From an uncultured Comamonadaceae bacterium (GTDB lineage Bacteria; Pseudomonadota; Gammaproteobacteria; Burkholderiales; Burkholderiaceae): a DNA stretch of 17,169 nucleotides. Positions 1 through 8,632 of the stretch are shown piece by piece. A program made the position numbers and the translations under genes. The stretch's first letter is position 1, and each line of letters opens with the position of its first letter. Under the pieces are notes generated by a model that was given only the letters and a program-made list of their open reading frames with translations, searched no databases and was not told where the DNA came from. Where the stretch lies: contig CAMLSD010000101.1 of the NCBI GenBank assembly GCA_946482595.1, positions 1-17,169 of the forward strand. Reading direction: 5' to 3'.

Positions 1-491
1 GCATGGTGATCAGCGGCAAGGCCGGCTTCCAGATCATGGGCGACTGGGCCAAGGGTGAGTTCGTCAGCGCCAAGAAGGTGCCGGGCACCGACTTCCTGTG
101 CTTCCGGTTGCCCGGCACGCAGGGCATGGTGTCCTTCAACGCCGACCAGTTCGCGATGTTCAAGGTCGGTGCCGACAAGACCGCCGCACAGACCAAGCTG
201 GCCAGCGCCATCATGGACCCGGGCTTCCAGTCGGCCTTCAACGTCGTGAAGGGCTCGGCCCCGGCACGCACCGACGTGCCCGACACCGCATTCGACGCCT
301 GTGGCAAGAAGGCCATCAAGGACCTGGCCGAAGCCAATACCAAAAAGACGCTTGTCGGTTCGATCGCCCACGGCCATGCCGTCCCGGCGTCGATCAAGAG
401 CGCGTTCTATGACGTGATCACGCGCCACTTCAACGGCCAGATCGACGACAAGAAGGCGGTGGCCGAACTGGTGGCCGCCGCCCGCAACTGA
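1..491 (+). CDS. Sugar ABC transporter substrate-binding protein, 3' part only (copy 1)
   Basis: This is the C-terminal part of a periplasmic solute-binding protein of the CUT1/GtsA-like family; the 5' end lies outside the window, so the Met at base 3 is internal and not the start. The visible 162 residues align without gaps to the last 162 residues of the gene at 593-1831, about 72% identical by my count. Shared family marks are [34 protein letters not shown] and the C-terminal [16 protein letters not shown]. Bases 1-62 are identical to 1341-1402, which points to recent duplication or gene conversion. It would capture sugar in the periplasm and deliver it to the permeases at 1833-3561. The fold and family are well supported; the exact sugar is unknown. 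Confidence 0.9.
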   Translation, partial: MVISGKAGFQIMGDWAKGEFVSAKKVPGTDFLCFRLPGTQGMVSFNADQFAMFKVGADKTAAQTKLASAIMDPGFQSAFNVVKGSAPARTDVPDTAFDACGKKAIKDLAEANTKKTLVGSIAHGHAVPASIKSAFYDVITRHFNGQIDDKKAVAELVAAARN

Positions 492-503
492 GTCCTGCCT
501 CCC

Positions 504-533
504 CGCGGTGAGCGCACACGGCGCGGCACCGCG
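504..533 (+). other. Small stem-loop between the tandem binding-protein genes
   Basis: CGCGGTG (504-510) can pair with CACCGCG (527-533), leaving a 16-base loop in the 101-base gap between the two binding-protein genes. No T-run follows, so this is a poor intrinsic terminator. It could tune the relative mRNA levels of binding protein and permeases, a common arrangement in ABC transporter operons, but a 7-bp stem in GC-rich DNA can also occur by chance. Confidence 0.25.
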
Positions 534-579
534 AGACATCCCGACCCACCCACAGGCCGCTTCCTTGCGAAGCGGTCAC

Positions 580-584
580 AGGAG
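580..584 (+). promoter_or_regulatory. Shine-Dalgarno site of the second binding-protein gene
   Basis: AGGAG lies 8 bases before the ATG at 593 and supports that start, which also gives a clean signal peptide. Confidence 0.7.
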
Positions 585-592
585 ACCTTTGC

Positions 593-1831
593 ATGAAAAA
601 AACCCACCTCCTCGCCGCCTGCCTGCTGAGCACGGCCTTCACCGCATCGGCACAGCAGAGTGTCGAAGTGCTGCACTTCTGGACCTCCGGCGGCGAGGCC
701 GCCGCGCTGGGTGTGCTCAAGGGCGCACTGGACAAGCAGGGCATCCGCTGGAACGACATGCCGGTGGCCGGCGGTGGCGGCGAGCAGGCGATGACGGCAC
801 TGCGTTCGCGGGTGACCTCGGGCAACCCGCCGGCCGCCGTGCTGCTGATGGGCTTTGACCTGACCGACTGGGCCAAGCAAGGTGTGCTGGCCGACCTGAA
901 CCCGCTGGCTGAAAAGGAGGGCTGGGACAAGGTCGTGCCGCCCGCCGTGCAGCGCTTCACCAAGCACAACGGCAAGTGGATCGCCGCACCGCTGGCGATC
1001 CACTCGATCAACTGGGTCTGGGCCAACAAGGACGTGCTGACCAAGGCCGGCGTGACCACCGAGCCCAAGACCTGGGACGAGTTCATCGCCGCGGCCGAGA
1101 AGGTCCAGAAGGCAGGGTTCATCGCCATTGCACACGGTGGCCAGCCATGGCAAGAAGCAACCGTGTTCGACAGCGTGGTGCTGGCCACCGGCGGCGCCGA
1201 CTTCTATCGCAAGGCCTTCGTCGACCTGGACCCGTCCGCCCTGGGCTCGCCCACGATGACGAAGATCTTCGAGCGCATGGGCCAGCTTCGCCGGCTGGTC
1301 GACAAGGACTTCTCGGGACGTGACTGGAACGTGGCTTCAGGCATGGTGATCAGCGGCAAGGCCGGCTTCCAGATCATGGGCGACTGGGCCAAGGGTGAGT
1401 TCTCGAATGCCAAGAAGGAACCCGGCCGCGACTACCTGTGCTTCCCGGTGCCCGGCACCCAGGGCAGCGTGTCGTTCCTGTCGAACCAGTTCGCGATGTT
1501 CAAGGTCGGCGCCGACAAGTCCCGCCCGCAGGCCGCGATGGCCACCGCCAGCCTGGACCCGGCCGTGCAGTCGGCCTTCAACGTGCTCAAGGGCGCCGTT
1601 CCGGCGCGCAGCGATGTGCCCGACACCGCCTTCGATTCGTGCGGCAAGCGCGCGATGAAGGAACTCGCCGCGGCCAGCAAGTCGAACAAGCTCGTCGGCT
1701 CGATCGCCCATGGCCACGCCTCCCCCACCCCCGTCAAGAACGCCTTCTACGACGTGATCACCCGCCACTTCAACGGGCAGATCGACGACAGGAAGGCCGT
1801 CTCCGAGATGGTTGCTGCAGCGAAGCAATGA
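593..1831 (+). CDS. Sugar ABC transporter periplasmic substrate-binding protein (GtsA-like, copy 2)
   Basis: The product is 412 residues, normal for CUT1 sugar-binding proteins. It begins with a Sec signal peptide (MKK, hydrophobic stretch at residues 6-18, likely cleavage after ASA at residue 20). The mature N-terminus has [11 protein letters not shown] (W30), followed by the [10 protein letters not shown] loop typical of the glucose/mannose-binding GtsA group. Other family marks are IHSINWVW (H137, N140, W141, W143), GGQPWQE (W186) and [11 protein letters not shown] (262-271). These aromatic and polar residues probably line the sugar pocket, by family analogy. The gene is a tandem paralogue of the partial gene upstream and lies 1 base before the first permease gene, so it is the likely cognate binding protein. 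Glucose-like hexoses or short glycosides are plausible ligands; the sequence does not settle which. Confidence 0.93.
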   Translation: MKKTHLLAACLLSTAFTASAQQSVEVLHFWTSGGEAAALGVLKGALDKQGIRWNDMPVAGGGGEQAMTALRSRVTSGNPPAAVLLMGFDLTDWAKQGVLADLNPLAEKEGWDKVVPPAVQRFTKHNGKWIAAPLAIHSINWVWANKDVLTKAGVTTEPKTWDEFIAAAEKVQKAGFIAIAHGGQPWQEATVFDSVVLATGGADFYRKAFVDLDPSALGSPTMTKIFERMGQLRRLVDKDFSGRDWNVASGMVISGKAGFQIMGDWAKGEFSNAKKEPGRDYLCFPVPGTQGSVSFLSNQFAMFKVGADKSRPQAAMATASLDPAVQSAFNVLKGAVPARSDVPDTAFDSCGKRAMKELAAASKSNKLVGSIAHGHASPTPVKNAFYDVITRHFNGQIDDRKAVSEMVAAAKQ

Positions 1832-1832
1832 C

Positions 1833-2699
1833 ATGCGTGCCGGTCTGATTCCCAAGCTGCTTCTGTCGCCCAGCGCGCTCCTGGTGCTGGTGTGCGTGTA
1901 CGGCTACATCATGTTCACGTTCTACCTGTCGTTCACGCCGTCGACGATGCTGCCGCAGTACGAGTGGGTCGGACCGGCCAGCTATGAGCGGCTCGCAGGG
2001 CTGGAGAACTGGAAGGTGTCGGTCTCCAACCTGGGCATCTTCGCGGGCCTGTACATCGTGGTGGCCATGGCCATGGGCCTGGGCCTGGCCATCCTGATCG
2101 ATCAGAAGATCCGCGCCGAAAGCGCCTTCCGCTCGATCTTCCTCTACCCGATGGCCCTGTCCTTCATCGTGACCGGCACGGCCTGGAAATGGCTGCTCGA
2201 CCCCGGCGTGGGGCTGGAGCGCACGATGCACCTGCTGGGCTGGGACAGCTTCGCGTTCGGCTGGATCAAGGACGGGGAGCTGGCGATCTACTGCGTCGTG
2301 ATCGCCGCGGTGTGGCAGACCACCGGCTTCGTGATGGCGATGTTCCTGGCCGGCCTGCGCGGCGTCGATTCCGAACAGATCAACGCCGCCCGCGTGGACG
2401 GTGCCAAGACCTGGCAGATCTACCTGCGCATCATCATCCCGCAGCTCGGCGCGGTGTTCGTCTCCGCCTTCGTCATCCTGGCCCACATGGCCGTGAAGTC
2501 CTATGACCTGGTGATCGCACTGACCAACGGCGGCCCCGGCCGCTCGACCTGGCTGCCGTCGGTGTTCATGTACCAGTACACGTTCACGCGCAACGAGATG
2601 GCCATCGGTGCGGCCAGCTCGGTGCTGATGCTGATCGCCATCGGCATCGTGGTGCTGCCGTACCTCTACAGCGAAATGAAGAAGGTGAGAAATGGCTAG
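1833..2699 (+). CDS. Sugar ABC transporter inner-membrane permease 1 (GtsB/MalF-like)
   Basis: The product is 288 residues when started at ATG 1833, one base after the stop of the binding protein. A TTG seven codons upstream is possible but would overlap the previous gene and adds nothing typical. The N-terminus (IPKLLLSPSALLVLVCVYGY) is the first membrane helix of the GtsB group, followed by a periplasmic loop with LPQYEWVG. About six membrane segments are apparent. The cytoplasmic EAA loop, which docks on the ATPase, starts near residue 181 with EQINAARVDGAKTWQ and ends in the IIIP element. It forms the membrane channel with the product of the next gene, which it overlaps by 8 bases. Confidence 0.92.
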   Translation: MRAGLIPKLLLSPSALLVLVCVYGYIMFTFYLSFTPSTMLPQYEWVGPASYERLAGLENWKVSVSNLGIFAGLYIVVAMAMGLGLAILIDQKIRAESAFRSIFLYPMALSFIVTGTAWKWLLDPGVGLERTMHLLGWDSFAFGWIKDGELAIYCVVIAAVWQTTGFVMAMFLAGLRGVDSEQINAARVDGAKTWQIYLRIIIPQLGAVFVSAFVILAHMAVKSYDLVIALTNGGPGRSTWLPSVFMYQYTFTRNEMAIGAASSVLMLIAIGIVVLPYLYSEMKKVRNG

Positions 2700-3561
2700 T
2701 GCACAACAACACGGCGGTGTCGTGTCCCGCACGGTGCTCTACACGCTGCTGCTCGTCCTGGCGGTGTTGTTCCTGCTGCCGGTCTACGTGATGGTGGTCA
2801 ATTCGTTGAAGCCGCTGGACGAGATCCGCAGCGGCAACCTGATGGCCCTGCCGATCGCCTGGACGCTCGAACCCTGGTGGACCGCCTGGAGCACGGCCCA
2901 GATCGGCGTGCAGCCCACCGGACTGAAGCCCTACTTCATCAACTCGTTCCTGCTGGTGGTGCCTGCGGTGGCGATCTCCACCCTGATCGGTGCGCTGAAC
3001 GGCTACATCTTCACGCAGTTCAACTTCCGCGGTGCCCACCTGCTGTTCGCGCTGATGCTGTTCTCGGTGTTCATCCCCTACCAGATCGTGCTGATCCCGA
3101 TGGCCAAGACCCTGGGCCTGCTGGGGATCGCCGGCACGGTCAAGGGCCTGGTGTTCGTCAACGTCGTCTACGGCATCGGCTTCACGACACTGTTCTTCCG
3201 CAACTACTACGCGGCCTTCCCCGGCGAGCTGATCCGCTCGGCCCGCATGGACGGCGCGGGCTTCTTCGGGGTGCTGTGGCGCATCCTGCTGCCCAACAGC
3301 GCGCCCATCATCGTGGTGACGGTGATCTGGCAGTTCACCAACATCTGGAACGAGTTCCTCTTCGGCGCCTCGTTCAGCGACTTCAGCTCCTACCCGCTGA
3401 CGGTGGCGCTGAACAACCTGGTGAACAGCAGCACCGGGGTCAAGGAATACAACGTGCACTTCGCCGGCGCCTTCATTGCCGCGCTGCCCACCCTCGTGGT
3501 GTACGTGCTGTCCGGCAAGTACTTCGTGCGCGGCCTGATGGCCGGCTCCGTCAAAGGTTAG
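2692..3561 (+). CDS. Sugar ABC transporter inner-membrane permease 2 (GtsC/MalG-like)
   Basis: The product is 289 residues, the usual length of the second CUT1 permease. The ATG at 2692 overlaps the stop of permease 1 by 8 bases and has an AAGGTGAG-type ribosome site just upstream, implying coupled translation. A first membrane helix (about residues 13-33) leads into VNSLKPLDEI, a MalG-family mark. The EAA loop starts at residue 179 (ELIRSARMDGAGFFG) and continues to ILLP. The protein ends with FVRGLMAGSVKG, a typical C-terminus of the family. It pairs with permease 1 and the ATPase at 3583-4704 to import a sugar. Confidence 0.93.
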   Translation: MASAQQHGGVVSRTVLYTLLLVLAVLFLLPVYVMVVNSLKPLDEIRSGNLMALPIAWTLEPWWTAWSTAQIGVQPTGLKPYFINSFLLVVPAVAISTLIGALNGYIFTQFNFRGAHLLFALMLFSVFIPYQIVLIPMAKTLGLLGIAGTVKGLVFVNVVYGIGFTTLFFRNYYAAFPGELIRSARMDGAGFFGVLWRILLPNSAPIIVVTVIWQFTNIWNEFLFGASFSDFSSYPLTVALNNLVNSSTGVKEYNVHFAGAFIAALPTLVVYVLSGKYFVRGLMAGSVKG

Positions 3562-3582
3562 ATCGCAGTAACAAGGTTTCGC

Positions 3583-4704
3583 ATGGCTTCCCTAGATTTG
3601 ATCAGTGTCCAGAAGAGCTTCGGGCCCATCAAGATCCTGCACGACATCTCGATCGCGCTGCAGGACGGCGAGTTCCTGGTGCTCGTCGGCCCTTCGGGCT
3701 GCGGCAAGAGCACCTTGATGAACATCATCGCCGGGCTGGAAGAACCCACCGGCGGGCTGCTGCGGCTGGACGGCCGCGACATCACCCATGTCGCGCCGGC
3801 CGAACGCAACATCTCGATGGTGTTCCAGTCGTATGCGCTCTATCCGAACATGACGGTGGCCAAGAACATCGAGTTTCCGCTCGAGATGCGCAAGGTCGAC
3901 AAGTCGGTGCGCAAGGAGCGTGTGCAGTCGGTGGCTCGGCTGCTGCAGATCGAGCACCTGCTGGAGCGCAAGCCCCGCCAGCTGTCCGGCGGCCAGCGCC
4001 AGCGCGTGGCGATCGGGCGGGCGCTGGCCCGCGAGCCTCAGCTCTACCTGTTCGACGAGCCGCTGTCCAACCTCGATGCCCAGCTCCGGGTGGACATGCG
4101 CACCGAGATCAAGAAGCTGCACCAGCGCCTGCACGCCACCATCGTGTACGTGACGCACGACCAGATCGAGGCCATGACGCTGGCCACCCGCATTGCCGTG
4201 ATGAAAGGCGGCGTGCTGCAACAGCTCGGTACCCCCTACGAGGTCTACAACCGCCCCGCCAACACCTTCGTGGCCGGCTTCATGGGGTCCCCGCGCATGA
4301 ACCTGCTGAAGTCGCGCGTCGAGGGTGGCGACAGCGGCCAGCGCCTGGTGATGCCCGCCGGCAAGGCACCCGGCATCCGTCTCGAGCTGCCCGCCGAGGT
4401 CGTCCCGGCCGCACTCGCGAGGCGGGTGGGCCAGGACGTCATCGCCGGCATCCGTGCCGAGGCGGTCTCGCTGGCCACCGAAGGCGGCGCGCCCGGGCGA
4501 ACGCAGCAGCACTTCGAGGCGCTGGTCGAGGTGATCGAACCCACCGGCGCCGACACGCTGGCCGTGCTGGCGGTGGGAGACCAGGAATTCACCGTGCGCC
4601 TGGCGCCCGACGTTGCACTGCAGCCCGGGCAGACCGCGCGCTTCCTCGTCGACCTGAGCAAGCTCGTGTGTTTCGATCCCGCCACCGAAGCCCTGATCGC
4701 CTGA
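3583..4704 (+). CDS. Sugar ABC transporter ATP-binding protein (MalK/UgpC/GtsD type)
   Basis: The product is 373 residues, as expected for a CUT1 ATPase with a C-terminal regulatory part. All nucleotide-binding elements are intact: Walker A GPSGCGKST (36-44), Q-loop Gln82, signature LSGGQRQ (134-140), Walker B LYLFDEP (154-160), D-loop SNLD (162-165) and switch His192. From about residue 235 it carries the TOBE/OB-type domain seen in MalK and UgpC. It hydrolyses ATP to drive import through the two permeases encoded immediately upstream. The ATG at 3583 is preceded by AACAAGG. The next gene begins 5 bases after its stop, so transport and catabolic genes are probably on one transcript. Confidence 0.95.
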   Translation: MASLDLISVQKSFGPIKILHDISIALQDGEFLVLVGPSGCGKSTLMNIIAGLEEPTGGLLRLDGRDITHVAPAERNISMVFQSYALYPNMTVAKNIEFPLEMRKVDKSVRKERVQSVARLLQIEHLLERKPRQLSGGQRQRVAIGRALAREPQLYLFDEPLSNLDAQLRVDMRTEIKKLHQRLHATIVYVTHDQIEAMTLATRIAVMKGGVLQQLGTPYEVYNRPANTFVAGFMGSPRMNLLKSRVEGGDSGQRLVMPAGKAPGIRLELPAEVVPAALARRVGQDVIAGIRAEAVSLATEGGAPGRTQQHFEALVEVIEPTGADTLAVLAVGDQEFTVRLAPDVALQPGQTARFLVDLSKLVCFDPATEALIA

Positions 4705-4709
4705 CGACC

Positions 4710-6221
4710 ATGGCGCACGAGTCCTACGACGTGGTCATTGTCGGCTCCGGTGTCGGAGGCGGCGCCGTGGCCCTGCAGCTGGCCGGCAGCAGCGCGCGGG
4801 TGCTGGTGCTGGAGCGCGGCCCCGAGCTGCCGCGCGAGCCGCAGAACTGGAGCCCCGAGGCGGTGTTCTGCGACCAGCGCTACCGCTGTGACGAGACCTG
4901 GTATGCCGACGACCGGCCCTTCCGCCCCGGCATGTACTACTTCGTCGGTGGCCACACCAAGTTCTACGGCACGGCGATGTTCCGCTTTCGCGAGCGCGAC
5001 TTCCAGGCGGTCGAGCACGACGAGGGCGTGTCGCCGGCCTGGCCGATCGACTACGCCACGCTCGAACCCTGGTACACCCTGGCCGAGAAGCTGTTCGGTG
5101 TGCGAGGCCAGGCCGGGATCGACCCGACCGAACCCCCGCGCAGCAGCGGCTATGAGCACGCGCCGGTGCCGCACGAGCCGCTGATCGCCCGCATCGAGCA
5201 GCGCCTGTCGGCGCTGGGCCTGCGGCCTTTTCCGATGCCCAGCGCCATCGACCACGGACCGGGTGGCCGCTGCCAGCGCTGCGAGAACTGCGACGCCTTC
5301 CCGTGCCGGATCGACGCCAAGGGCGATGCCGAGGTCCGCCTCGTGCGCCCGGCGCTGCGTGCAGGCAATGTCGAGCTGCGCTCGGGCGCTTATGTGCGCC
5401 GGCTGCTGACCGACGGCACCGGTGTGCGTGTGGTGGCCGCTGAGGTCGTGCAAGGCGGCATCACCACCACCGTTCATGCCGACATGTTTGTCGTGAGTGC
5501 CGGGGCGATCAATTCGGCTGCGCTGCTGCTGCGCTCGGCCAACGCACGCAACCCGCGCGGCCTGGCCAACCGCAGCGATGTGGTGGGCCGCCACTACATG
5601 ACCCACAACACCACCGCGCTCCTGGCTGTCCATCCTTTGCAGCGCAACACCACCCGTTTCCCCAAGACCCTGGCGGTGCATGACTACTACTTCGGTGACC
5701 GCAACGGCAGCAAGCCGATGGGCAGCCTGCAACTGCTGGGCAAGGTCCGCGAGCCCATGCTGCGCGCGCCGCTGGGCCGTGTGCCGCGTTTCGTGCGCAG
5801 CGCCCTGGCCGAGCGCAGCGTCGACTGGTATGCGCAGAGCGAAGACCTGCCGCTGCCCGACAGTCGCGTCACGCTGCGGCCCGACGGCGCCATCAACCTG
5901 CACTGGCGCCGCAGCAATCTGAGCGCGCATGCGCGCTGGGTGCGCAAGTGCAAGCAGATCCTGCGCGGGGTGGGCTACCCGGTGGTGCTGGCCAGCACGT
6001 TCGGCACCGAAGTCGTGTCGCACCAGTGCGGCACGGTGCGCTTCGGCACGGACCCGGCCACCTCGGCGCTGGACTCGTTGTGCATGGCCTGGGATCACGA
6101 CAACCTGTATGTGGTCGACGCGAGCTTCTTCCCGTCGTCGGCCGCGGTCAATCCGGCGCTGACGGTGGCCGCCCAGGCGCTGCGCGTCGGTCACCACCTG
6201 CGCACGGAGGTGCTGCGATGA
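4710..6221 (+). CDS. GMC family FAD-dependent oxidoreductase, pyranose/glycoside 3-oxidase-like
   Basis: The product is 503 residues from ATG 4710; the reading frame is open far upstream but that part is only the shadow of the transporter genes. The FAD-binding Rossmann motif is GSGVGG (12-17) with the ribose-binding Glu35. The segment YYFVGGHTKFYG and the following SPAWPIDY...LEPWY are, as far as I recall, hallmarks of bacterial GMC sugar oxidoreductases related to pyranose oxidase and glycoside 3-oxidase. Catalytic candidates near the C-terminus are His438 (SHQCGT) and Asn481 (AVNPALT). A cysteine cluster C188-C191-C194-C199 precedes AKGDAE; similar cysteines occur in relatives, and a metal or iron-sulphur role is unproven. 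There is no signal peptide, so it acts in the cytoplasm. It probably oxidises a ring hydroxyl of the imported sugar; substrate and regiochemistry are inference. Confidence 0.82.
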   Translation: MAHESYDVVIVGSGVGGGAVALQLAGSSARVLVLERGPELPREPQNWSPEAVFCDQRYRCDETWYADDRPFRPGMYYFVGGHTKFYGTAMFRFRERDFQAVEHDEGVSPAWPIDYATLEPWYTLAEKLFGVRGQAGIDPTEPPRSSGYEHAPVPHEPLIARIEQRLSALGLRPFPMPSAIDHGPGGRCQRCENCDAFPCRIDAKGDAEVRLVRPALRAGNVELRSGAYVRRLLTDGTGVRVVAAEVVQGGITTTVHADMFVVSAGAINSAALLLRSANARNPRGLANRSDVVGRHYMTHNTTALLAVHPLQRNTTRFPKTLAVHDYYFGDRNGSKPMGSLQLLGKVREPMLRAPLGRVPRFVRSALAERSVDWYAQSEDLPLPDSRVTLRPDGAINLHWRRSNLSAHARWVRKCKQILRGVGYPVVLASTFGTEVVSHQCGTVRFGTDPATSALDSLCMAWDHDNLYVVDASFFPSSAAVNPALTVAAQALRVGHHLRTEVLR

Positions 6222-6997
6222 CTGCCTCGAGTTCCGGCTCGCGCGGGCTGGTGATCGTCACCGGCGCCGGCCGCGGCATCGGCGCGGGCATTGCGCTCGA
6301 GCTGGCCCGACTGGGCTTCGATCTGGCACTGACCGACCTGGGGCCGCCGGCCACGCCCGGCCTGGTCGAGCAGCTTTGCAGCCTGGGCGTGCGGGCCCGG
6401 CTGTTCGTCTCGGACCTGAAGGCCATCCACACCCATGACCAGCTCGTGCACGATGTGGTCGACTGGGGTGGCCCGGTCACCGGCCTGGTCAACAACGCCG
6501 GCATCGGCGCACCGGCACGCGGCGACCTGCTGGACGTCAGCCCGCAGGCCTTCGATCAGGTGCTGGGCGTCAACCTGCGCGGCACGTTTTTCCTGACCCA
6601 GAGCGTGGCGCGCCACATGGTGTCGGTGTCCAGCGAGGCGGAGCGCTTCATCGTCACCGTGTCGTCGGTCAGTGCCGAGATGGCCTCGATCGAACGCGGC
6701 GAGTACTGCATCTCCAAGGCCGGCCTGGGCATGCTGACCAAGCTGTATGCGCTGCGTCTGGCCACGCTGGGCATCGGCGTGTTCGAGGTGCGCCCCGGGG
6801 TGATCCGCACCCCCATGACCGATGCGGTGGCCGCGCGCTACGACCAGCGCATCGCCGAAGGGCTGGTGCCGATGGGCCGCTGGGGTGAACCGGCCGACGT
6901 GGCCCAGGCCGTTGCAGCCGTGGCGAGCGGCCGCCTGAGTTTTGCCACCGGCACCGTGTTCCAGGTGGACGGTGCCCTTTCCATCTCGCGTCTATGA
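6218..6997 (+). CDS. SDR family NAD(P)-dependent dehydrogenase/reductase
   Basis: The product is 259 residues, a classical short-chain dehydrogenase. It shows the cofactor motif TGAGRGIG (15-22), the NNAG motif (92-95) and the catalytic pair Tyr163-Lys167 (YCISK) with serines in VTVSSVS just before it. Asp40 at the end of the second strand suggests NAD(H) rather than NADP(H). The C-terminal TGTVFQVDGALS is typical of 3-ketoacyl-ACP-reductase-like SDRs, so automatic annotation may call it that. Its place between two sugar-type flavoproteins makes a sugar or polyol alcohol/ketone interconversion more likely than fatty acid synthesis. ATG 6218 overlaps the upstream stop by 4 bases (ATGA) and its own end overlaps the next start in the same way. 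Confidence 0.88.
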   Translation: MTASSSGSRGLVIVTGAGRGIGAGIALELARLGFDLALTDLGPPATPGLVEQLCSLGVRARLFVSDLKAIHTHDQLVHDVVDWGGPVTGLVNNAGIGAPARGDLLDVSPQAFDQVLGVNLRGTFFLTQSVARHMVSVSSEAERFIVTVSSVSAEMASIERGEYCISKAGLGMLTKLYALRLATLGIGVFEVRPGVIRTPMTDAVAARYDQRIAEGLVPMGRWGEPADVAQAVAAVASGRLSFATGTVFQVDGALSISRL

Positions 6998-8613
6998 AGT
7001 ACGACACTTACGACTACATCATCGTGGGCGCTGGCTCGGCCGGCTGCGTGCTGGCCAACCGGCTCAGCGCCGATCCCTCGGTGCGGGTGCTGCTGATCGA
7101 AGCCGGTGGCGCCGACCGCCATCCGTTCTTTCACTGGCCGGCCGGGTTTGCCAAGATGACCCGCGGCATCGGCTCCTGGGGCTGGCACACGGTGCCGCAG
7201 CGGCACCTGAAGGACCGGGTCATCCGCTTCACGCAGGCGAAGGTGGTCGGCGGGGGGTCGTCGATCAACGCGCAGATCTACACGCGCGGCGCCGCCGCCG
7301 ACTATGACGACTGGGCCACCCGGGCCGGTGCCATCGGATGGAGCTACCGCGAGGTGCTGCCCTACTTCAAGCGCTCCGAGAACAACCAGCGTTTTGCCAA
7401 CGAGTACCACGCCTATGGCGGGCCACTGGGCGTGTCCAACCCCATCAGCCCGTTGCCGATCTGCGAGGCCTTCTTCCAGGCCGGCCAGGAGCTGGGCATT
7501 CCGTTCAATGCCGACTTCAACGGCGCGCAGCAGGACGGCCTGGGCTACTACCAGCTCACACAACTGCATGCCCGCCGCTCTTCGGCCGCGACCGGCTTCC
7601 TGGCCGCGGCCCGCCAGCGCCCCAACCTTCAGGTGAAGTTGAAAGCGCAGGTGCTGCGGGTGGTTGTCGAGGGCGGGCGTGCCACCGGGGTGGAGCTCTC
7701 CAGCGGGCGGCACCAGGCCGGCCACATCGTGCGCGCCACGCGCGAGGTGATCCTGTCCGGCGGCGCGATCGGTTCGCCGCGCCTGCTGATGCTCTCGGGC
7801 ATCGGGCCGGCCGATCATCTGCAGGCAGTGGGCATCAAGTGCCTGCACGGCCTGCCCGGTGTGGGCGCGAACCTGCAGGACCACCTCGACCTGTTCGTGA
7901 TCTCCGAGTGCACCGGCGAACACACCTACGACCGCTTCAACAAGCCGCACCATGCCGCACTCGCCGGCCTGCAGTACCTGCTGCTGAAGAACGGGCCGGT
8001 GGCCTCCAGCCTGTTCGAGACCGGCGGCTTCTGGTACGCCGATGCGCAGCAGCGGGCCCGCTCGCCGGACATCCAGTTCCACCTGGGTCTGGGCTCGGGC
8101 ATCGAGGCCGGGATGGCCCGGCTCGACCATGCCGGCGTGACGCTGAACACCGCCTACCTGCGGCCGGCCTCGCGCGGTTCGGTGCGGCTGGCCAGCGCCG
8201 ACGCAGCCGCCGCACCGCTAATCGACCCGAACTACTGGAGCGACCCGCACGACCGCGAGATGGCGATCAAGGGGCTGAAGCTCGCTCGCGAGATCCTGAG
8301 CCAACCGGCGCTGAGCCGTTTCGTCAAGCGCGAGGTGCTGCCCGGCCCGGGCCTGCGCAGCGACGAGCAGCTGTTCGACTATGCGTGCGCCCATGCCAAG
8401 ACCGATCACCACCCGGTCGGCACCTGCCGCATGGGCCGCGACAGCGACCCGGCCAGCGTGGTCACACCGGACCTGCGTGTCATCGGCCTGAGCGGCCTGC
8501 GCGTGGTGGACGCATCGGTGATGCCGCTGCTGCCGTCCAGCAACACCAATGCCCCGACCATCATGGTGGCCGAGAAGGCAGCCGACCACATCCTGGGCCG
8601 CATCCCGGCCTGA
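6994..8613 (+). CDS. GMC family FAD-dependent oxidoreductase, choline/alcohol dehydrogenase-like
   Basis: The product is 539 residues, the usual size of BetA/AlkJ-type GMC dehydrogenases. It has the FAD motif GAGSAG (12-17) with Glu36, the GMC signature KVVGGGSSINAQIYTRG, the second signature SGGAIGSPRLLMLSGIGP, and the active-site segment DHHPVGTCRMG (His473) followed by SSNTNAPT (Asn519). No signal peptide or membrane helix is visible, so it is cytoplasmic, possibly feeding electrons to the quinone pool from the membrane face as family members do. It differs clearly from the GMC protein at 4710-6221 and the two are not recent duplicates. In this operon it probably oxidises a primary alcohol or a sugar-derived intermediate; the names choline or alcohol dehydrogenase should be taken as family labels only. 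Confidence 0.88.
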   Translation: MKYDTYDYIIVGAGSAGCVLANRLSADPSVRVLLIEAGGADRHPFFHWPAGFAKMTRGIGSWGWHTVPQRHLKDRVIRFTQAKVVGGGSSINAQIYTRGAAADYDDWATRAGAIGWSYREVLPYFKRSENNQRFANEYHAYGGPLGVSNPISPLPICEAFFQAGQELGIPFNADFNGAQQDGLGYYQLTQLHARRSSAATGFLAAARQRPNLQVKLKAQVLRVVVEGGRATGVELSSGRHQAGHIVRATREVILSGGAIGSPRLLMLSGIGPADHLQAVGIKCLHGLPGVGANLQDHLDLFVISECTGEHTYDRFNKPHHAALAGLQYLLLKNGPVASSLFETGGFWYADAQQRARSPDIQFHLGLGSGIEAGMARLDHAGVTLNTAYLRPASRGSVRLASADAAAAPLIDPNYWSDPHDREMAIKGLKLAREILSQPALSRFVKREVLPGPGLRSDEQLFDYACAHAKTDHHPVGTCRMGRDSDPASVVTPDLRVIGLSGLRVVDASVMPLLPSSNTNAPTIMVAEKAADHILGRIPA

Positions 8614-8632
8614 GACGATCGAAGGACCCCTC

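Noticed and set aside
504..533. Intrinsic terminator between the tandem binding-protein genes
   Set aside because: Short 7-bp stem with a large loop and no T-run; kept only as a weak stem-loop.
602..622. Possible lipoprotein box (LAAC) in the signal peptide of the binding protein at 593
   Set aside because: The Cys is at residue 10, before the end of the hydrophobic core; the ASA cleavage site after residue 20 fits better.
1770..3459. Long minus-strand open frames opposite the permease genes
   Set aside because: They mirror codon bias of real + strand membrane proteins and show no protein family features.
2877..4709. Long open frame continuous with the first GMC oxidoreductase
   Set aside because: The part before ATG 4710 is Arg/Ala/His-rich shadow coding over the permease and ATPase genes; recognisable protein starts only at MAHESYDVVIVGSG.
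4245..6197. 650-codon minus-strand open frame opposite the ATPase and GMC genes
   Set aside because: GC-rich antisense frame with low-complexity His/Arg/Gln/Ala composition and no motif; the + strand genes explain the region.
6218..6997. Assignment of the SDR as fatty acid FabG
   Set aside because: Fold and motifs are shared by all classical SDRs; there are no acyl carrier or fatty acid genes here and it is coupled to sugar-type flavoproteins.
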